From assembly GCA_024195585.1 (NCBI GenBank), contig SWBL01000204.1, positions 28,251 to 92,250 of the forward strand: a stretch of DNA of 64,000 nucleotides, written 5' to 3'. The number at the start of each line of letters is the position of its first letter. Position 1 is the first letter of the stretch. Source of the DNA: Aureobasidium sp. EXF-3400 (Eukaryota > Ascomycota > Dothideomycetes > Dothideales > Saccotheciaceae). Positions 11,087 to 20,929 of the stretch are shown in pieces. The translations under genes were made by a program, and so were the position numbers. Under the pieces are notes generated by a model. That model ran no database searches. It worked only from the letters and a program-made list of their open reading frames with translations, and was not told the origin of the DNA.

Positions 11087-14000
11087 TTAATGCTGTTGAG
11101 TCTCTTCAGCGACAGTCTGGTCGAAGTCGGCGGGAATAGTCCATCCGTGAACCATGCAAGCGCGCTTGTATGCCTCGACGGCCTCTCTAGTGCCATACGA
11201 GTTGTTGTCTCCATCGGCATACGTACCCCTGATCTGCAAGCGCGCAGGCTTTGGATCGACAGAGGCCATGGCCATGCGAAGTTGCAGCAAGACAGACTCG
11301 ATGGTGGTGGTGCATAGCCAGCCGTCTGTGGTGAGGACGGCGTGACAGATAGCGCCTCCTGCAGTGACATGACCGCCGCCACCATTCGCGAAAGGAAGGA
11401 AGCGAGGACGAACGACTCTGACAAATGGCGGGTTGTCAGGGTATGAGCCAGGGAAGCGAAGCTCAAGGACGATGCTCTTGACGTTATACTTTTTCATGTC
11501 GGTGACAAGAGGCAGCACCTTGTTCCCCTCGTTGAACATGTGAAAGGAATGGAGCTCGATTATCCACCGATAGAGATTGTCGGCTTTGCTGGGATTGATG
11601 TACCAGCCGAGCTCATGAAGCGGCGTCTTTTTCTGGATCTCGAGCAGGGCCTTCAAGTCTTGTGCCAGTCTCTTGCTCGCCTGAGTGTTGGCATATGGAG
11701 GCGTGGGTAGTCTGGGAAGCTGGTCATGGTCCAAAGAACCTGGGATGAAATCGGTCTGCGGCGGGCCTGTTCTAACAGCCAGCTGCTGTTGAGTCTGGGG
11801 CTCTTTGAAGATCTCAAGGTCTTCATCATCAGTAGCCACACTGAAGCTATCGCTTAGTTCACTATCATCATAGACGGGCTGGATCTCATCATCAGTGTCG
11901 CCTGTCAAGTCAATAACTTGTGACGGTTTGGCGATCTTATTCAACAAGCCTTTCACCTTCTTAGTCTTCTTCGGACCAGGTGACTTGGTGTTGGCCAGCT
12001 TGCGCTTTCCAGCCTTGATGCGCAGTGCTGGAATGACGATCTGCGATTGCTCACCAGTAGGAATACGGGCAGGGTCCTGTTCTAGCTTGTGCTCTGGCAG
12101 CTGGTCGAACTTGGGCAACTCGTCATTAGTGCTGGCGCCACACTTCACAAACAGGTAGCGAGTTTGAATCCAATCCAGCTGACTGATCACGTAGTGAGGA
12201 GTTCTGGAAACAAATTCCTCAGGCGCATTGACAATTTCGTTAAGCGCGATAGCCCCTGAAATCTGCAAGCCTGAGTTTGGCCACATGTATGGTCCTGGGA
12301 CGCTTCCTTGGTAGGTCGGATACATGCCGGAATAGCCAAGCGAGGTGTTGTAGTGTGGAGAATGATAAACACCATTTCCGTAGGCACGGCCATTGAGCGT
12401 CTCATTGAAATGTAGGCCCTCACGAATGATACTGTGCCAATTTTGGAGCATGCTTCCATGCCAGGCATAGAAGGTCGGATACTTGGACTTGAGTCGGGTT
12501 GCAGTCTCCTTGACGGCCTTCGAGAAACGAGCTTCTTTGTCGGGTGCTCCCATAGCGAAGCGAAACTGCACATAACCTGACATGCCATGTACCGCCTGGT
12601 GGTGTTCAACCTCGACAATACAGGAGCGATTCGAGGCCAAAGTCCAACGCAGGATGGCTAGTGCGGCTGGTGAGATAGTATCAACCCATCGAGACAGGTC
12701 TGGAGTACTCTGTTCCAGGAGATAGGTCTTCATCTTTCCGACCGACGGAAGCAAAGCCAGCAGGTTCTGTACAGCACCGCGTTTCTCGGCGTCTTGCAAG
12801 TCATCAAAACTGGTATTGTACTTGTCGATGAAGGCAGTGCACCATTTAGCAGTCATGGAGTCCAGAGTGACTTGTCCTACCAGGGGACCAATTTTGGCGG
12901 AGGGGCCGAGTGTGTCCTGAATCCTACAGTGAAATGAAGGGCTTCCTATTTCATCTGGTAGCTCGATAGCAATCCAGTCACCCTTTCTGAGAGGATAATC
13001 TGAGTCAGTGTCGTCGAACAATATCTCTGACTTGGTAATGTCAAAGCGAGCTTGGAGTCGACCCTCAAGTCTTGAGGAAGAGGATTCTTCTGGAGGCTGC
13101 GCGACCGTGCCGTACAGGTGGCGAACCTGTTCTTTAACTGGCAAGGCGATGGAACGAGGCAAGCTCAAAGAAAGACCGGTGGGGAAGGTCTTGAGTCTTC
13201 CTAGAGAGGCGCTGCTGTAGCAAAAGCTAAGGAGTAAGTCAACAACCTTGTCTTGATGCATGATTTCATGCTCGATCGAAGGACCGAAGCCCAGAGTCAT
13301 GTACTGGTAAAGACATAGAGGTTCATCGCAAACGTAAGGCTTGAGCGCTTCGACCGTAGTGGAGAGTTTCTTGTGGCAGACAAGACAGAATTCTGTGCAA
13401 CGGACGAAGTGGCGCAGCGTAAACTGCATAGCAGCGAGTGGGAAAGAGTGTGTCTTGCAGGCACGATCACCCAGGTGGTCTGCAGTGACGACAGTAGGGT
13501 AGCTTGGTTTTTGCTCTTTCTGGAAGTGTTGAGCAATAGCGCACACGTCGGCATCAGGGTTGTTTTGCCTCATTCTGTACGAGTCCTCGGCGCCCTGCCA
13601 CGACATGCCGGCATCTCTGTAACGTACGACAAAGACAAGACGTTCGCACAAGAGGTCCTTCAGAGGCTTGGAGATGAAAGTGTCGCGGAATTGTGCTGAG
13701 CTTGAGTCTTGGGTCGTTGATGTGCCGATGATGGTGAAAGCGTTGATGACTTGATCTTGTGTTGGCTTGTAACTCTTGGAGGCACCGACACGCATCTCCA
13801 GATGTGCAGAGACAGAGGAGGAGCCAAGAGCGAGAAGTTCCTCTCTGGTCTTGTATCCTTCCTTGTACTGAAGAAGTAAGATGATGTAGTCGGAAGGCTC
13901 GATGCGCCAGGCTTGCATGGCCTCTTGCGAGATGCCGAGCTTGCGAGCAGAGATAGACACGGAAACGACACAGCTGTAGCTATCGAGAAGACCGCCAAAG

Positions 14001-14533
14001 TAAGCAATTTTAAAACCGGCATCCTTTGCCATTTTGAGATCGCTGCGAACGCGAGATTGGAAGTGGCTAGACGGATTTGCGTGCGTCGTGTTGGTAGGCA
14101 TGGCAAAGGCGGGCTTTGGAGAGACGTTGTCAAAGTCTTCGCCATAGATGTCATCATCATCGGACTCATCGTCCGAGTCGGGATCTTGCAATGGCTCTGC
14201 ATCAGACTCAGAATCAGATGAACCAGAGAGAGCATCAGAGACGTGTGAGAGGAATTGGTCGATGGTCATGCTCGCCGGCTGACCAAGCTTGTCTACGATT
14301 TCGGCGACATGCTTGGGTGCATTGTCGTCGCAAAAGAGAGTGTAGTAATGGGCAGTGGGATAGTCAGATTGCTCTGGAACGCTAACAGTGATGGTGACAG
14401 ACGAATCGAGTGTTGGATGAGTAAAGGTAAATGTGAAGCCGTCTTCATGAACGCAGCAGTTGTCGACGTGCGCGAGACTGTGCTTGCCTTTGACGGCATC
14501 GTCCAGATCGGCCTTGAACTGCTTACGAGGCAT
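11087..14533 (-). CDS. PARP-domain / UBE2Q-like ubiquitin-conjugating enzyme fusion
   Basis: This is a single-exon protein of 1148 aa. The start is the ATG at 14533 (MPRKQFKADLDD); the same frame is open upstream but has no better ATG. The order is: an N-terminal folded region (~1-105); an acidic stretch (~108-132); a second globular region (~160-270); a putative zinc site with Cys383, Cys386, Cys402 and Cys407; a PARP catalytic domain (~600-800) with His692 (HGS) and Tyr723 (GVYHSP); a Lys-rich and then acidic linker; and a C-terminal E2 fold (~945-1120) with catalytic Cys1063 in GGAICHAVLTTDGW. The E2 lacks HPN, as UBE2Q enzymes do. At the position of the PARP1 catalytic Glu I read His in the segment TPHYVISQLDW, so mono- rather than poly-ADP-ribosylation is predicted. 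PARP-E2 fusions are known in fungi, but their substrates are poorly understood. Confidence 0.9.
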   Translation of the reverse strand: MPRKQFKADLDDAVKGKHSLAHVDNCCVHEDGFTFTFTHPTLDSSVTITVSVPEQSDYPTAHYYTLFCDDNAPKHVAEIVDKLGQPASMTIDQFLSHVSDALSGSSDSESDAEPLQDPDSDDESDDDDIYGEDFDNVSPKPAFAMPTNTTHANPSSHFQSRVRSDLKMAKDAGFKIAYFGGLLDSYSCVVSVSISARKLGISQEAMQAWRIEPSDYIILLLQYKEGYKTREELLALGSSSVSAHLEMRVGASKSYKPTQDQVINAFTIIGTSTTQDSSSAQFRDTFISKPLKDLLCERLVFVVRYRDAGMSWQGAEDSYRMRQNNPDADVCAIAQHFQKEQKPSYPTVVTADHLGDRACKTHSFPLAAMQFTLRHFVRCTEFCLVCHKKLSTTVEALKPYVCDEPLCLYQYMTLGFGPSIEHEIMHQDKVVDLLLSFCYSSASLGRLKTFPTGLSLSLPRSIALPVKEQVRHLYGTVAQPPEESSSSRLEGRLQARFDITKSEILFDDTDSDYPLRKGDWIAIELPDEIGSPSFHCRIQDTLGPSAKIGPLVGQVTLDSMTAKWCTAFIDKYNTSFDDLQDAEKRGAVQNLLALLPSVGKMKTYLLEQSTPDLSRWVDTISPAALAILRWTLASNRSCIVEVEHHQAVHGMSGYVQFRFAMGAPDKEARFSKAVKETATRLKSKYPTFYAWHGSMLQNWHSIIREGLHFNETLNGRAYGNGVYHSPHYNTSLGYSGMYPTYQGSVPGPYMWPNSGLQISGAIALNEIVNAPEEFVSRTPHYVISQLDWIQTRYLFVKCGASTNDELPKFDQLPEHKLEQDPARIPTGEQSQIVIPALRIKAGKRKLANTKSPGPKKTKKVKGLLNKIAKPSQVIDLTGDTDDEIQPVYDDSELSDSFSVATDDEDLEIFKEPQTQQQLAVRTGPPQTDFIPGSLDHDQLPRLPTPPYANTQASKRLAQDLKALLEIQKKTPLHELGWYINPSKADNLYRWIIELHSFHMFNEGNKVLPLVTDMKKYNVKSIVLELRFPGSYPDNPPFVRVVRPRFLPFANGGGGHVTAGGAICHAVLTTDGWLCTTTIESVLLQLRMAMASVDPKPARLQIRGTYADGDNNSYGTREAVEAYKRACMVHGWTIPADFDQTVAEETQQH

Positions 14534-15307
14534 GGTTAGAGTGGGTGAAGGCCGACAGCATGTGTTGCTGCGGGTGTATGCGGAGTGGAAGTGGAAGATG
14601 ATCAAGAAGGTTGACGTCTTGAAGATGGAATGGAGAAGGTTGAAGGTTTCTTGATGGCAGGATCAAGAAAGAGCACGTTTTAGTATGAATCACGGTCGGC
14701 AATGAGCAAACAGAGCGAGTTGCGGAGTGACAGGCAAGGGAGCGAACGGGAGAGAGTGAAAGATGGGAGTCAAATCGAGTTGGTTTCAAGCGCATGTGAG
14801 CAACTTGTCTCAAAATCACAGTCACAGTGAAAGACTTTACTTGGCCACTACGTGTTTTGTGGAAAGGAATGGATGTCTGTCGTTAGGCAGCGTTTGCTTG
14901 AGTGGCTGCCTGGCCAAAGAGGCACAGACATGAAGTTCAGGTGGGCAGGCACGCGTGAAAGCTCCTAATCTAGCCCCTTGCCTTTTGTCCACTCGGGTCA
15001 ACCAAAACGCCGTATATTGTGCTCTTCCAATGCCATCCTTCCTTTGCCTATATACACTATTTGATGCTCGATGGAAGACTTGTATCGTCTAGTGATTTTA
15101 GATGAAAGCTGCTCAGTGTTCCATTCTCAGATTAACTAGTATCTCCCGTGCTGCGCAGTGTACAATTCGAGCTCCGCATGAATGTAAGTGCTTGGCACGA
15201 GACCGCCTACGTTCGATAGCATGTTGTCTTAGTCCATGCTTCACATGAATGGTAGAGTAGAGTTACCATCTTCGCAACAGACAAACCTCATCAACGAGAC
15301 ACGCACA
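14534..15307. promoter_or_regulatory. Divergent promoter region: PARP-E2 (-) and COG7-like (+)
   Basis: These 774 bp lie between two divergent starts and show no supported coding region. A possible 5' leader intron runs 15184-15230, with donor GTAAGT and acceptor TCTTAG. Its removal would join an ATG at 15178 in frame with the COG7-like gene. Confidence 0.4.
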
Positions 15308-16327
15308 ATGGCAGTACAGTCCGAGGTTGCTATACAGAGCACGCCCAAGTCGACACACGTCCAGGACGAAGCTCTTCAGCCGTTCCTCCAATCTCAATTC
15401 GATCCGGCCGACTACCTGAATGCCACTCTGCCTTCATTGACCTTTTCTAACCCTACCAAAGATCGCATCTCTCTCGCCGAACTGTCCACACAGACTCAGA
15501 CCCTTATATCACAACTCAATGTGCAAACTTTGCGCCTTACCAACACTCTCAACCAGCTCACCGATGATATCCTACGAAGCGGCAGCAGGCTTGCCTACCA
15601 AGTAGAGATGCTCCGTGGTGAGACTGCTGGTCTTACAGATGCCTTGGACACTTCACTTCGACCTGAAATCGCCTTGTTCGTTCCACAAATCCTACAAGAA
15701 CCCACACAACCCGAGGCAGACGACGTTTCTCCCGACCAACCTGTCGTGTCAACTTCAACTCAGCCCACCGAACCAGACTACATCTCGAAGCTTCGTACGC
15801 TTGTCATGGTGCGGCAGCGTCTCGACTCCGTCATAAAAGTCTTTGGCGAGGCTATGGCCTGGCCCATCGCTCCCTCCGATCTCGTATCGTCCTCGTTCAT
15901 CTCGGTGTCAGCTCCCTCGGCTGGAGGTCCTGAAGAAACACGCAATCGTGAAGAGAAGGCAAAGGAACATGCACAAAAGCTGCGAGACGAGATCACTCAG
16001 TTACTACACAGTGCTGTCTCGGCAGAAGAAGGCATCACTGCTGCAATCAAAAGGGTCGACGAGCTGAGGGATCTCGCATCCATCTGGAAAGGCACCGCTG
16101 AGGAGAAGGCTCGAGCCCGTCAGATTGATAATCTTGAGAAGATTGTCGAAGACGAGCAGAAAGCACTCGCTCGCAAGGCAGATGCGAAAAAGCGTACAGC
16201 CTCTCCTGCAGCAGTCGATTACAAGTACAATAACGGCACTGAGTCAACCCGTGCCAGCAACCAGGGCAGCGGCTACGGATTTATGAACAACTTGCGCCGT
16301 ATTAAAGACGACATTTACCTCGATTGA
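15308..16327 (+). CDS. COG7-like subunit of the conserved oligomeric Golgi complex
   Basis: This is a protein of 339 aa from the ATG at 15308. In-frame ATGs at 15236 and 15245 would add up to 24 residues. The opening FDPADYLNATLPSLTFSN, followed by LAELSTQTQTLISQLN and a long helical, coiled-coil-prone region, matches fungal proteins annotated as COG7. The complex tethers retrograde vesicles at the Golgi. The PDYISKLRTLVMVRQRLDSVIKVFGEAMAWP-like central helix is typical of these fungal proteins, which are much shorter than animal COG7 (about 770 aa). The C terminus is Lys/Arg-rich and ends DDIYLD. Assignment rests on remembered family similarity. Confidence 0.7.
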   Translation: MAVQSEVAIQSTPKSTHVQDEALQPFLQSQFDPADYLNATLPSLTFSNPTKDRISLAELSTQTQTLISQLNVQTLRLTNTLNQLTDDILRSGSRLAYQVEMLRGETAGLTDALDTSLRPEIALFVPQILQEPTQPEADDVSPDQPVVSTSTQPTEPDYISKLRTLVMVRQRLDSVIKVFGEAMAWPIAPSDLVSSSFISVSAPSAGGPEETRNREEKAKEHAQKLRDEITQLLHSAVSAEEGITAAIKRVDELRDLASIWKGTAEEKARARQIDNLEKIVEDEQKALARKADAKKRTASPAAVDYKYNNGTESTRASNQGSGYGFMNNLRRIKDDIYLD

Positions 16328-17439
16328 GAGCCTAGCCGAGGCCTCTGACACACTCGCAGAGCTTGCTCGTATATGAGGTACGGATCTTTAGTTAGAGGCC
16401 ACGGCTACTGCTAGTTAGATGCTTCGAGGGACCGAACGTGATTCTGAACCTCCTTGGTTCGGTATCTTTGACCGTTCTCTCGCATGCTTGAAACATGCAT
16501 CGGTGATTCCGAGCCAGTGGTGTGATAAGTCGGGTGATAAGACGCTCTACTATCACCAGGGAAACGCAAGATGGACTCTTTCCCACTGGGCTCTCCTCGT
16601 ATTTGATCAGCACTAAAGGGCATGGAATGGATCCTTATAGTCAATCAATCCTTATAAGTGAAAGTCCAGTGGTCCCTGATCGGCAGATGGCTTGCACGCT
16701 GGTAAACAGCCGGTTGTCGGGGAACGCAGGGACAGCTCTGCAGCGTGGATCCTCTTAATTGAGAGCAGCATTATTAGTATGCGACTCGGCTTCTGCTACC
16801 TTTTTGAACCATGCTAGAGTTAGGGCATGATTTTGCAAAAGATAAGCATTTGGAGAACCCCTCGGGTGAATACGTCTCACCTGTGCTACCAAGCAAGCAA
16901 GTACACTCGCTAAACGTGTTCCTTAGTCCCTGTTTTGCGAAGGCATAGATCATGCCACTGGGAAACGGGCGAATCCTTCGATAGCAGGGGTAGCTCTCGG
17001 GACATAGCATCCGGCAACGAGTGGTCCTACAAAGTCATGATTAGAAGTACCATTTCTATACACATAGTGAACTTAGTGTAATCAAGTCGGCCAGCTTGAA
17101 TCATGAGTAAGGCTTGTGTTTTGGATCATTTTCATAGGTGCATATCTCGGAGGGCTCGGCAGCACAAGAGCACGGATGCATTGCTCCGCTGGGCTTGGCG
17201 TGACGATCTGGCGGAGCTCTGTGAAATGACGTAACACCGATAGTAACCAAAGAACCAAGTTACCAAAGAACCAAAGGTTGACGAACGTGTGAAAGCATCT
17301 ATGTGAGCCGCTGGCTTCCGGGTAACAAGTGGAGCTGAAGGTGCTGCGGAGCTTCAAAACACAAGTAGCTAGCTGTGTCCCTCTTTGTCTCTCTTCTCAA
17401 TTCTCAATTCCTCTTCCTCAGGTACACACAACCTTCACA
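16328..17439. other. Intergenic region upstream of phosphoketolase
   Basis: No gene is supported in these 1.1 kb; short open frames occur on both strands with no family signal. Near the downstream gene are a 13-bp direct repeat (17246-17274) and a pyrimidine-rich leader (CTCTTTGTCTCTCTTCTC) just before the ATG at 17440. Confidence 0.5.
17246..17274 (+). repeat. Two 13-bp direct repeats, 16-bp period
   Basis: ACCAAAGAACCAA occurs at 17246-17258 and again at 17262-17274, about 165 bp upstream of the phosphoketolase ATG. The position suggests paired sites for a regulator, though low-complexity chance is possible. Confidence 0.55.
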
Positions 17440-20077
17440 ATGGCTGAGACAGAGAGCCTCTCACCCTTTGGCACTGCTAGAGCTACAGTGACCGACCAGC
17501 CTCTCAGCAAGGATGAGGTCGACAAGATCAACCGTTACTTCCATGCCAGCATGTACTTGTGCTTGGGCATGCTCTACCTTAGAGAAAACCCTCTGCTCGA
17601 GGAACCTCTCAAGGTTGAACACATCAAGCCTCGTCTCCTTGGACACTGGGGTTCTGACTCTGGCCAATCCTTCACATACATTCACATGAACCGTTTGATC
17701 AAGAAGTACGATCTTGATGCCTTCTTCGTTTCTGGTCCTGGCCATGGTGCTCCTGCTGTCATTTCCAATTCCTATCTCGAGGGAGTCTACTCCGAAGTCT
17801 ACCCCGACAAGTCTCGAGATGCCGAGGGCATGCAGCGCTTCTTCAAGCAGTTCTCATTCCCAGGAGGCATCGGCAGTCACGCAACTCCAGAGACTCCTGG
17901 CAGTATCCACGAGGGTGGTGAGCTCGGTATGTACCATTGAAACCAGTTACGCAAGCAATATCCTGCCTCTCCAAGCTTAATCCCTCCCCAAAACAAGCAT
18001 TCCCCACCACTGCAGCCCTGTCCAAAGTCAAGCAATCGCATCCCCTCCAAATTCAAGCAATCTCATCCGCTCCAAGCTCACAAACTTTAATCGCAGGATA
18101 TTCTATTTCTCACGCATTTGGCGCTGTGTTTGATAACCCCGACTTGATTGCTTTGGTAAGTCCCATGCGTATGCATTGTAAGTATCCTCGACTAACAGAG
18201 CTCTCCAGACCATGGTCGGAGATGGTGAAGCCGAGACTGGTCCTTTGGCAACCAGCTGGCACAGCACCAAGTTCCTGAACCCTATCTGCGATGGTGCAGT
18301 CCTGCCTGTCCTCCACTTGAACGGATACAAGATCAACAACCCCACCGTTCTCTCAAGAATCAGCCACGAGGAGCTGAAGGCTCTGTTTGTCGGTTATGGT
18401 TGGGAGCCTTACTTCGTCGAAGGCTCTGACCTCGATACGATGCACCAAGCAATGGCTGCCACTCTGGAAAGAGCTGTCACCGAGATCAAGGCTATCCAGA
18501 AGAAGGCTAGAGATTCTGGCAAGGCTGAGCGTCCCAGATGGCCCATGATTGTCCTCAGAACACCCAAGGGCTGGACTGGTCCTCGTACCGTCGACGGCCA
18601 CTTCCTTGAAGGTTATTGGAGAGCTCATCAAATCCCCCTCACCAATGTCCTCAAAGACAACGACCAGCTCGCTCTGCTCGAGAAGTGGATGCGCAGCTAC
18701 GAGCCCGAGAAGCTGTTCAAGGACGGCAAGTTCATCGACGAGCTTCGTGAGCTCGCTCCTAGTGGTAACCGTCGTATGAGTGCCAACCCCGTCACCAACG
18801 GCGGTCTTCTGCGCGCCAATCTCAGAATGCCCGATTTCAAGAAGTTCGCACACAAAGTGAGCAAGCCAGCCACTGAGCAAGCACCTAGTATGAACCTGTT
18901 CGCAGACTTCTTGACCCAGATCGTCAAGGCCAACCCCACCAACTTCCGTCTGTTCGGCCCCGATGAGACACAGTCCAACAAGCTCGGCGCTGTTTACGAT
19001 GTTACTCAAAAGGTCTGGATGGCCGACTACTTCGAAGAAGACAAGGATGGTGGCAACCTCGCCCCCTCTGGTAGAGTCATGGAAATTCTCAGTGAGCACA
19101 CAGTCGAGGGCTGGTTGGAAGGTTACCTCTTGACCGGTCGCCACGGTCTGCTCAACAGCTACGAGCCTTTTATTCACATCATCGACTCGATGGTCAACCA
19201 GCACGCAAAGTGGCTCGAGAAGTGTCACGAAGTTTCTTGGAGACAAGAAGTTGCCTCGCTCAACATCCTGCTTACCTCCACCGTATGGCGCCAGGATCAC
19301 AATGGTTTCACTCACCAGGACCCCGGTTTCCTTGATGTTGTTGCCAACAAGTCGCCTGAAGTTGTTCGCATCTATCTCCCTCCGGACGCCAACTGCCTGC
19401 TCAGCACTATGAACCACTGTTTGAAGTCATCCAACTATGTCAACGTTATTGTTGCCGACAAGCAGAACCACCTGCAATACTTGAACATGGAAGATGCTAT
19501 CAACCACTGTTCCAAGGGTCTTGGCATCTGGCAGTGGGCTTCGAACAGCGAACACCAAGAACCCGACCTTGTCATGGCCAGCTGCGGTGACACCAGCACT
19601 CAAGAGGCTCTTGCCGCTACGGCTTTACTTCGGGAATACCTTCCCGAAATTAAGGTTCGCTTCGTGAACGTCGTCGACCTTTTCAAGCTTCAACCTCACG
19701 GCTACCACCCCCACGGCCTCAAAGATGATGACTACGAAGCCATCTTCACTTCCGATCGGCCAATTGTCTTTAACTTCCATAGTTACCCATGGCTAGTCCA
19801 TAGAATGACGTACAAACGCAAGGGTCAGCACAGAATGCGCGTGCGCGGGTACAAGGAAAAGGGTAATATTGACACCCCGCTCGAGCTGGCCATCAGAAAC
19901 GAGACCGATCGCTACAGTCTGGCCATTCTTGCTATCGACAGTCTCAAGTCTGTTCTCGGCAACAAGGGCTCGTCGACTCGCGAGTATTTGCTCAACAAGC
20001 GCACTACCGCTATGAACTACGCCTACGAGACCGGTCAGGACCCTGATGACTTTGTCAACTGGACCTGGAACTACTAG
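17440..20077 (+). CDS. D-xylulose-5-phosphate / D-fructose-6-phosphate phosphoketolase
   Basis: The model is join(17440..17926, 18097..18155, 18209..20077), giving 804 aa, the usual phosphoketolase length. This TPP enzyme cleaves xylulose-5-P (or fructose-6-P) with phosphate to acetyl phosphate plus glyceraldehyde-3-P (or erythrose-4-P). Supporting features are [19 protein letters not shown], the SGPGHGAPA loop, [20 protein letters not shown], and the TPP/Mg motif [11 protein letters not shown] with the matching [19 protein letters not shown]. Others are [12 protein letters not shown] residues, HQDPGF and HPHGL near the C terminus. Intron 1 is 170 nt, starts GTATGT, and carries a 25-bp tandem repeat. 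Intron 2 is 53 nt (18156-18208), starts GTAAGT and has an ACTAAC branch point. In fungi this enzyme feeds a pentose-to-acetyl-CoA bypass together with acetate kinase or phosphotransacetylase. A 225-bp fragment of this gene is duplicated at 34909-35133. Confidence 0.96.
18021..18070 (+). repeat. 25-bp tandem repeat inside phosphoketolase intron 1
   Basis: Two adjacent 25-bp units begin TCCAAAGTCAAGCAATC and TCCAAATTCAAGCAATC and differ at three positions. A partial third unit starts at 18071. They account for much of the unusual length (170 nt) of this intron. Confidence 0.75.
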
Positions 20078-20929
20078 GTCCTCGTCGCCGGATGACGGGA
20101 TCTACTAAAGACGATGGCGTTTCTGATGATATGGTTATGAGGCGTTTTCTTACTACAGCTAGCTTAGTGACTTTTCCAATGATGAGTACTTAATATCCCT
20201 ATACCTGCTGTGGATGATTAACTTGTGCTCTGCCATTCGTGCCGTTCCTGATCAACGACCTCGATCTTACTGTTGATCGTACCTTCAACAGCCTTTGCAT
20301 CGTGAATCATCAAGCAACCCAGTAATGAATGCTGTATCTGAGTCTTGCACCCTCCCCGTGTGCTGTAGGCAGTCACAGTTTTGCAATTTAGCACCCCTTC
20401 TCCATCACAAGTATAAGGGTTATTATAAGCTATCGAAATGCATAGTTGCAATCAGAATGTGAGGCTAGCCATTGAGATAGCCTGTAATGGGGTTTCTCTG
20501 TGGAAACCACATTCTTCTTGAAAGTATTATGCATTTCTATAGCTACACTGTGGCTGTCTTTTGCACACGGGGAGGACATGAATTGAATTCCATAGCTATA
20601 GAAACGCACAATAAACAGGACAGTATCCACTGAAAAGCGACAACCCATCGGCTCTCAGTGGACACACCTCTGATTCTATAACATTTGTGCCTTTTTACAG
20701 TGTACACTTTACTCTTTGCACATGGGAGTACGATAGAAGTTACAGACTTTTGATATCATGCTTGAAACAAATATGCTAGACTCCATATTCTACCTTTGCT
20801 TTTTCTATAAATTGGACCAGAAACGAAACCCCACTCGAACTCCACAACAATATGCATAGATGCAAGACGCAGAAACCGGAACAAAGACAAAAAGAAAATC
20901 GCAAAACAAAGTATGCAAGAGGCACCTTT
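20078..20929. other. Intergenic region between convergent phosphoketolase and UTP20
   Basis: These 852 bp contain the 3' ends of two convergent genes and the repeat copy at 20351-20575. A 78-codon minus-strand frame (20218-20451) contains the cysteine-bearing stretch YTCDGEGVLNCKTVTAYST. It lacks an ATG and has a stop just upstream of its first codon, so it is treated as a relic. Confidence 0.5.
20351..20575 (+). repeat. Copy E1 of a ~220-bp element with inverted-repeat arms
   Basis: Outer arms pair CCTCCCCGTGTGC (20351-20363) with GCACACGGGGAGG (20563-20575), with flanking CACAG/CTGTG pairing. Inner arms pair GCTATCGAAATGCATA (20429-20444) with TATGCATTTCTATAGC (20528-20543). A further inverted match to the inner arm lies near 20600. 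The whole is colinear with the minus strand of 10555-10771. It could be a foldback/MITE-like element or the remnant of a duplicated small gene. Confidence 0.65.

Noticed and set aside
18353..19417. 354-codon minus-strand frame inside phosphoketolase
   Set aside because: It is an antisense shadow produced by codon bias of the real gene.
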